Notes under the pieces: generated by a model
What the model saw: only the letters and a program-made list of their open reading frames with translations
Told to the model about the DNA's origin: nothing
The model's database searches: none
In this document: positions 60,091-64,000 of the stretch, piece by piece
Numbering within the stretch: the stretch's first letter is position 1
Layout of the letters: each line of letters opens with the position of its first letter
Program-made: the position numbers and the translations under genes
Source: Mesorhizobium zhangyense
GTDB taxonomy: Bacteria > Pseudomonadota > Alphaproteobacteria > Rhizobiales > Rhizobiaceae
Assembly: GCF_011045115.1 (NCBI RefSeq)
Contig: NZ_JAAKZG010000005.1
Location: 124,001 to 188,000 of the forward strand
Reading direction: 5' to 3'
DNA length: 64,000 bases

Positions 60091-60115
60091 AGTGGCGGCG
60101 GCCGCTCGCCCCTTG

Positions 60116-60361
60116 TCAGGTGACGATGGAGGTTATCGACGCAGCGATCAGGAGGCCGGCGAGGAACAGCAGCGCACCATAGATCGGCGGCTTGCCGAAC
60201 AGCACGGCGAAGGCCGAACCCCAGATGACGATCGCTGCGGACAGCGCATATAGGAAGGCAGGCTTGTCGTTCCAGGCTATGCCGACAGCCATCAGGCCGC
60301 CGACGATCAGCGCGCCGAACAGAAGCATTATAGACAGCGCGAATTTCTCGACCGAATCCAT
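60116..60361 (-). CDS. Small membrane protein of unknown function
   Basis: An 81-residue protein with three hydrophobic segments: ALSIMLLFGALIVGGLMAVG, FLYALSAAIVIWGSAFAVLF and YGALLFLAGLLIAASITS. A GAGGATGAG ribosome-binding site precedes its ATG on the minus strand. No family or function can be named. It converges with kdpE and is divergent from the LuxR-type regulator; the gap upstream of that regulator holds no other gene. Confidence 0.6.
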   Translation of the reverse strand: MDSVEKFALSIMLLFGALIVGGLMAVGIAWNDKPAFLYALSAAIVIWGSAFAVLFGKPPIYGALLFLAGLLIAASITSIVT

Positions 60362-60604
60362 TACTCATCCTCTTGTCGTCCGGCCCGAATGTGCCGGATG
60401 GCGTCGGGTTCGGCAATGGCTGTTCGCAGGATAGGACCGGAAAGCGGTTCTGGCGGGGCAGGAGTGAAGCCGGCGCGCAACAGTGAGATGCAATTCACGA
60501 CGCACCGGGCAGTTTGGGGCGCAAGGGCCGGTCCTGCCGCGAAGCAACATGGACAGGGTTTTAAGCAACCGCTAGTTTCAGTCGTCTGGCGCGATTGGAA
60601 CGGC

Positions 60605-61696
60605 ATGAACCACGAGGGGCTTATCGACCGCATCTACGAGGCGGCTGTCGTTCCGGAACTGTGGCCCGGGGTGCTGCAGGACGTATCGACGCTGGCCGGA
60701 TGTTTCGGCGGCATCCTTTTTACGGCGACGCCCGACAAGATCGGACGCTGGACCAGTTCGAGCAATGTCCACGAACTCATGACGGATTTCACCGGCGACC
60801 CGGAAATACAGGCCAATAATATTCGCCTGCAACGCGGCATAGCAGCAAACCGCCACGGGTTCTTCGGCAACGATGAGCTGTATGGCCGCGAGGAGATGGA
60901 AGGCAGCTTCGTCTACAGGAAGTTCTTCCTGCCGCGAGGCTTTGGATACTGTGCCGGCACGGTCTTTCCGATGCCGAATGGCGATATGGCCGCATTCGAC
61001 CTCGAGCGCCGCTATGCCGACGGGCCGGTTTCGCAGCAGGAGATCGCGGTTCTGGATGTGCTGCGTCCTCATCTCGGGCGCGCCGCCGTCCTGGCCACGC
61101 GCCTCAATCTCGAACGCGCGCGTGTCGTCGTCGATGCGCTTGAAAGTGCCGGACTGGCCGCGTCGATCTTGGGGATAACCGGACGGGTGCTTGCGGCCAA
61201 TGCGCTTCTCGAAGGCATGTCGGCACAATTCGTGTTCCGGGCGCATGATCGCATCGCCCTTGCGGATGCCGGCGCCAATGCCTTGTTTGCCGAGTCGATC
61301 GAACAGCTCGCTTCTGCATCGTCCACCCGTTCCATTCCGGTTCCGGCATTGCCGGGACACGCGGCTGCGGTCGCTCATGTTCTTCCGCTGCCGGGCGAAG
61401 CAGCCGACGTTTTCTTTCGCGCCCATGCCCTCATGGTGGTGACGCGGCTCGATCGGCCGGCAGCACCTTCTGCCGAGCTGCTGGGCGGCCTGTTCGACCT
61501 GACGCCGGCGGAAGCGCGGGTTGCGCGCAGCATTTCCGAAGGCAAGACCACCGAGGAGGCGGCCACCGCACTCAACCTTTCACGGGAAACGGTGCGCTGG
61601 TACCTGAAGGCCATCTTCAGCAAGACCGGCGTGAGCCGCCAGGCTGAGCTGGGCGTGCTGCTATCGGGTGCGGTGCTGCGGGGGCCGGAGGGGTGA
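60605..61696 (+). CDS. LuxR-type HTH transcriptional regulator
   Basis: A 363-residue protein with a C-terminal LuxR/GerE helix-turn-helix: LTPAEARVARSISEGKTTEE followed by LNLSRETVRWYLKAIFSKTG. The N-terminal 270 residues are an uncharacterised sensing region with PAS-like predicted topology (GLIDRIYEAAVVPELWPGVL, PHLGRAAVLATRLNLE). The ATG yielding MNHEGLIDRIYEAA is chosen; longer forms add an unconserved Arg/Gly tail. No signal or target is evident, and no quorum-sensing synthase gene is nearby. Confidence 0.82.
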   Translation: MNHEGLIDRIYEAAVVPELWPGVLQDVSTLAGCFGGILFTATPDKIGRWTSSSNVHELMTDFTGDPEIQANNIRLQRGIAANRHGFFGNDELYGREEMEGSFVYRKFFLPRGFGYCAGTVFPMPNGDMAAFDLERRYADGPVSQQEIAVLDVLRPHLGRAAVLATRLNLERARVVVDALESAGLAASILGITGRVLAANALLEGMSAQFVFRAHDRIALADAGANALFAESIEQLASASSTRSIPVPALPGHAAAVAHVLPLPGEAADVFFRAHALMVVTRLDRPAAPSAELLGGLFDLTPAEARVARSISEGKTTEEAATALNLSRETVRWYLKAIFSKTGVSRQAELGVLLSGAVLRGPEG

Positions 61697-61734
61697 GGGA
61701 AGCAACCTGCAAGTAGGGAACTGAAGCACGATGG

Positions 61735-62304
61735 ATGTTCGAACGCTTCCCCCCGGAGCGGTGTTATCTCCCGTTCTTCATCTCGCAGGAGGAGGAGCAG
61801 ACACTTATCGATTGTCTGGATCGGGGCGAATGGAGTTCCGAACTCAAGCGGCGCGTCCAGCATTTCGGCTATCGTTATGACTATCGCGCCCGAATGGTCA
61901 CTGACGACGCTTATCTGGGTAAACCGCCGGAGTGGCTTCGATCACTTAGCGAGCGCTTGACGGAATTGAATGCTTATAACGATGTTCCGGATCAAATTAT
62001 CGCCAACGAATACGTGCCTGGCCAAGGCATCAGCGCGCATGTCGATTGCGTGCCTTGCTTTTCCGAACGGATAGCTTCTCTGAGTTTGCTTTCCAGCTGC
62101 GAAATGATCTTCCGGAACGTGAAGAGCCGCGAAACTATTTCCTTAATGCTCGAGCCGCGTTCATTGCTCATTATGTCGGGCGCGGCACGTTATGAATGGA
62201 CGCATGAGATTCCATCCCGCAAGACCGATACGGTCGCGGGCGAAAAACGACAGCGCGAAAGGCGGGTTTCGCTGACTTTCAGGAAGGTGGTGAGAGCAGT
62301 GTGA
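61735..62304 (+). CDS. AlkB-like Fe(II)/2-oxoglutarate dioxygenase
   Basis: A 189-residue 2OG-Fe(II) dioxygenase of the AlkB superfamily, expected to remove alkyl groups from nucleic acid or modify related substrates. The iron ligands are H102 and D104 (ISAHVDC) and H157 (YEWTHEIPSR); 2-oxoglutarate is held by R177 and R183 (RRVSLTFR). The nucleotide-recognition lid is short, as in ALKBH-like proteins, so DNA repair is likely but unproven. Codons are somewhat AT-richer than those of the neighbours. It follows the LuxR-type gene by 38 bp. Confidence 0.85.
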   Translation: MFERFPPERCYLPFFISQEEEQTLIDCLDRGEWSSELKRRVQHFGYRYDYRARMVTDDAYLGKPPEWLRSLSERLTELNAYNDVPDQIIANEYVPGQGISAHVDCVPCFSERIASLSLLSSCEMIFRNVKSRETISLMLEPRSLLIMSGAARYEWTHEIPSRKTDTVAGEKRQRERRVSLTFRKVVRAV

Positions 62305-62352
62305 TCCGCGCCGATGGCGTAAGACCCCGAGTATATACTTGCAAAGGCAAAC

Positions 62353-62442
62353 TGGCGGAGAGGGAGGGATTCGAACCCCCGATGGGCTTGCACCCATGCC
62401 GCATTTCGAGTGCGGTGCATTCGACCACTCTGCCACCTCTCC
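62353..62442 (-). tRNA. tRNA-Ser (anticodon CGA)
   Basis: A 90-nt class II tRNA with a long variable arm. Acceptor stem GGAGAGG/CCTCTCC, a discriminator G and encoded CCA are visible on the minus strand. The anticodon stem CCGCA/TGCGG holds the loop CTCGAAA, so the anticodon is CGA, reading UCG. The variable arm ATGGGTGCAAGCCCAT and T-loop GGTTCGAATCC complete the cloverleaf. It is divergent from rplU. Confidence 0.97.
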
Positions 62443-62561
62443 GCGGTGTTACTGGTCGGGCCGTTGCCGGCGCGGCGCTCTAGATAACGGCTGATGGGGC
62501 CTTGCACAAGGCCCTGTTGCACGCTTTATGCAGTTTCGGTTGCGGGTTTTGTCGGTTCGGC

Positions 62562-62590
62562 TTGACACGTTGAAGGCCATTGGCTAAACG
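62562..62590 (+). promoter_or_regulatory. Candidate rplU-rpmA promoter
   Basis: TTGACA (-35) and TAAACG (-10) are separated by exactly 17 bp, about 125 bp ahead of rplU. The -35 hexamer is perfect. The intervening leader contains two hairpins (see separate entry). Confidence 0.6.
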
Positions 62591-62599
62591 CGCACCATT

Positions 62600-62683
62600 C
62601 CGGCGTGGGGTCTTTCTCCGCGCCGGTCGTACTTTGAACCCCGCAGACTGACAAAAAGACGGCCCGACCGCTTCCAAGTGGTC
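62600..62683 (+). promoter_or_regulatory. Structured leader of rplU
   Basis: Two hairpins lie between the promoter and the rplU start: CCGGCG/CGCCGG (62600-62626) and GACCGCT/AGTGGTC (62666-62683, with one G-T pair). They might mediate ribosomal-protein autoregulation, as L21 leaders do in other bacteria. This is inference from position only. Confidence 0.3.
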
Positions 62684-62715
62684 AAAAAGCCGGACCGAAC
62701 AGCGAAAGGCAAAAA

Positions 62716-63150
62716 ATGTTCGCAGTCATTAAAACGGGTGGCAAGCAGTATCGCGTTGCCGCCAATGACGTACTAAAAATCGGAAAGCTCGTCGCCGAAG
62801 CCGGCGATGTTGTCGAATTCGGTGAAGTTCTCGCTGTCGGCGAGGGCGAGAATGCAACGATCGGCGCTCCCTTCGTGGAAGGCGCTGTCGTGACGGCAGA
62901 AGTGGTCGTACAGGGCCGCGCACGCACCGTCATCGCGTTCAAGAAGCGCCGCCGCCAGAACTCGCGCCGCACCCGCGGCCACCGCCAGCATGAAACCACC
63001 ATCCGGATCTCCGAGATCCTGACCGGTGGCGCCAAGCCGGCGAAGAAGGCCGCAGCAAAGCCGGAAGCTACCGCCACGGCGGAAGTTGCCGAAAAGCCCG
63101 CCAAGAAGGCCGCGCCGAAAAAGGCTGCAGCCGCGGCGGAAACCGAATAA
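62716..63150 (+). CDS. rplU: 50S ribosomal protein L21
   Basis: A 144-residue ribosomal protein that binds 23S rRNA. The L21 domain covers [20 protein letters not shown] through [20 protein letters not shown]; the C-terminal 40 residues are an Ala/Lys/Pro-rich tail ([20 protein letters not shown]), often seen in rhizobial L21 and absent from the shorter E. coli protein. It begins the rplU-rpmA operon, with 24 bp to rpmA, and its leader has hairpins and a good promoter. Confidence 0.97.
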   Translation: MFAVIKTGGKQYRVAANDVLKIGKLVAEAGDVVEFGEVLAVGEGENATIGAPFVEGAVVTAEVVVQGRARTVIAFKKRRRQNSRRTRGHRQHETTIRISEILTGGAKPAKKAAAKPEATATAEVAEKPAKKAAPKKAAAAAETE

Positions 63151-63174
63151 GACTGAGCACGAAGGAGAACAGCA

Positions 63175-63444
63175 ATGGCACATAAGAAAGCTGGCGGTTC
63201 GTCGCGCAACGGTCGCGATTCAGAATCCAAGCGCCTCGGCGTGAAGAAGTTCGGTGGCGAAGCCGTCATTCCGGGCAACATCATCATCCGTCAACGCGGC
63301 ACCCAGTGGCATCCCGGCGTCAATGTCGGCATGGGCACTGATCATACGCTTTTTGCGATGGCAACCGGCGCGGTCGCGTTCCGCAAAAAAGCCAATGGCC
63401 GTACCTACGTATCGGTCAACCCAATTACCAAAGCAGCGGAATAG
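63175..63444 (+). CDS. rpmA: 50S ribosomal protein L27
   Basis: An 89-residue protein of the peptidyl-transferase centre. The conserved N-terminus [20 protein letters not shown] reaches into the P-site region, and [20 protein letters not shown] and [16 protein letters not shown] are family blocks. The start has a GGAGAACAGCA ribosome-binding site. It is the second gene after rplU; a strong terminator follows. Confidence 0.98.
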   Translation: MAHKKAGGSSRNGRDSESKRLGVKKFGGEAVIPGNIIIRQRGTQWHPGVNVGMGTDHTLFAMATGAVAFRKKANGRTYVSVNPITKAAE

Positions 63445-63513
63445 CCGGATCCGCGAGACAACACCGGCGCCCCATCTCGGGACCGGTGTCTGGCAAAATC
63501 CAGAAAAAGGAAC

Positions 63514-63547
63514 AGGGGAGATGGGTCGCCATCTCCCCTTTTTCTTT
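63514..63547 (+). terminator. Rho-independent terminator of rplU-rpmA
   Basis: AGGGGAGATGG and CCATCTCCCCT form a perfect 11-bp stem with a GTCG loop, followed by TTTTTCTTT. It lies only 16 bp before the start of the acetyltransferase gene, so that gene probably depends on readthrough or a promoter inside this region. Confidence 0.92.
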
Positions 63548-63562
63548 GCCTGGAGGACTGAA

Positions 63563-64000
63563 ATGGTTGCCGAATCGGAAGATTTTGAAGACGAGAGTCT
63601 GGCGATAGAGTGCCCGGTGCTGGTTACCGAGCGCCTGGTGATGCGTCCGCCGCATGCCGACGACATTCCCGAGCTGGCGATGCTCGCCAACAACCGCCGG
63701 GTGGCCGAGATGCTGTCGCGCATGCCGCACCCTTATGGCGAGGCCGAGGCGCGTTCGTTCCTCGCCATGTCGGGGCAGAAGCGTGTGGCCGGCTGCGTCT
63801 ATGCGCTGACGCTGGCCGATACCGGCACCTTCATCGGTTGCGCCGGTCTCAACGGCACGGATCGCGGCCTCGAGCTCGGCTACTGGATCGGCGAACCCTA
63901 CTGGAAGCGTGGGTTTGCCACTGAGGCAGCACACGCTCTGGTGGATCTTGCTTTCCGGGCGACCCAGATCAACGTGCTGCACGTCTCGTGCCGGGTCATC
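63563..64000 (+). CDS. GNAT family N-acetyltransferase, 3' end outside window
   Basis: An open frame of 146 codons that runs off the window end. A GGAGG box lies 7 bases before the ATG. The protein begins MVAESEDFEDESLAIECPVL, then TERLVMRPPHADDIPELAML is the RimJ/RimL-like N-terminal segment, and LGYWIGEPYWKRGFATEAAH carries the GNAT acetyl-CoA-binding core (Arg/Gly-x-Gly/Ala). It acetylates amino groups of proteins, drugs or metabolites in related enzymes; the substrate is unknown. Confidence 0.88.
   Translation, partial: MVAESEDFEDESLAIECPVLVTERLVMRPPHADDIPELAMLANNRRVAEMLSRMPHPYGEAEARSFLAMSGQKRVAGCVYALTLADTGTFIGCAGLNGTDRGLELGYWIGEPYWKRGFATEAAHALVDLAFRATQINVLHVSCRVI

Overview
The window is a GC-rich, gene-dense stretch of a chromosome from an alphaproteobacterium of the order Rhizobiales, most likely Mesorhizobium or a close Phyllobacteriaceae relative. 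The grounds are a large NAD-dependent glutamate dehydrogenase, a Usg protein, an SdhAF4-like DUF1674 protein beside htpX/rsmB/purH, an atpHAGDC operon without the Fo genes, a CyaC-type adenylate cyclase with a succinate-dehydrogenase-like membrane anchor, an AtpD with an Ala/Lys/Pro-rich leader, and RIME-like palindromic intergenic mosaics. This is inferred from content; no database search was possible.

Layout. 1-13.5 kb: pyridoxal kinase (5' end outside the window), a DUF429 protein, beta-carbonic anhydrase, a secreted NTF2-like protein, a MarR/Bcr-type efflux pair behind a palindromic operator, an M3 oligopeptidase, a Tat-exported PhoD phosphatase, CyaC, the GTPase TypA, a LysE exporter and a YCII protein. 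13.5-20.4 kb: a Cys-rich orphan, the very large glutamate dehydrogenase, two small unknown genes and an SRPBCC protein. 20.5-32.4 kb: a soluble class III cyclase, an UMF1-type transporter, purH, heparinase II/III-like, rsmB, htpX, the DUF1674 protein, a transglutaminase-like protein and a TadG-like VWA protein. 32.4-45.8 kb: a mini-ORF with a near-perfect Shine-Dalgarno sequence, acs, usg, an aldo/keto reductase, yggS, leuS-lptE, an AAA ATPase, a transaldolase-like fsa, priA and an Asp/Glu racemase. 46.0-51.4 kb: the F1-ATPase operon atpH-A-G-D-(orphan)-C. 51.7-60.1 kb: the potassium-uptake operon kdpFABC with kdpDE and an extra 27-residue membrane mini-protein. 60.1-64 kb: a small membrane protein, a LuxR-type regulator, AlkB, tRNA-Ser(CGA), rplU-rpmA and a GNAT acetyltransferase cut by the window end.

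How the parts fit. Most genes are core metabolism and housekeeping: energy conversion (F1-ATPase, acs, glutamate dehydrogenase), translation (leuS, typA, rplU, rpmA, rsmB, tRNA-Ser), envelope (lptE, htpX), repair (priA, alkB) and ion homeostasis (kdp). Two class III cyclases suggest cAMP signalling, one of them probably tied to the redox state of the quinone pool. I see no prophage, insertion sequence, CRISPR array or defence island. The least ordinary items are the AT-richer orphan gene inserted between atpD and atpC, the mini-ORF downstream of acs whose ribosome-binding site matches about 15 nt of the 16S rRNA tail, and several modular palindromic repeats, one nested inside another inverted repeat.
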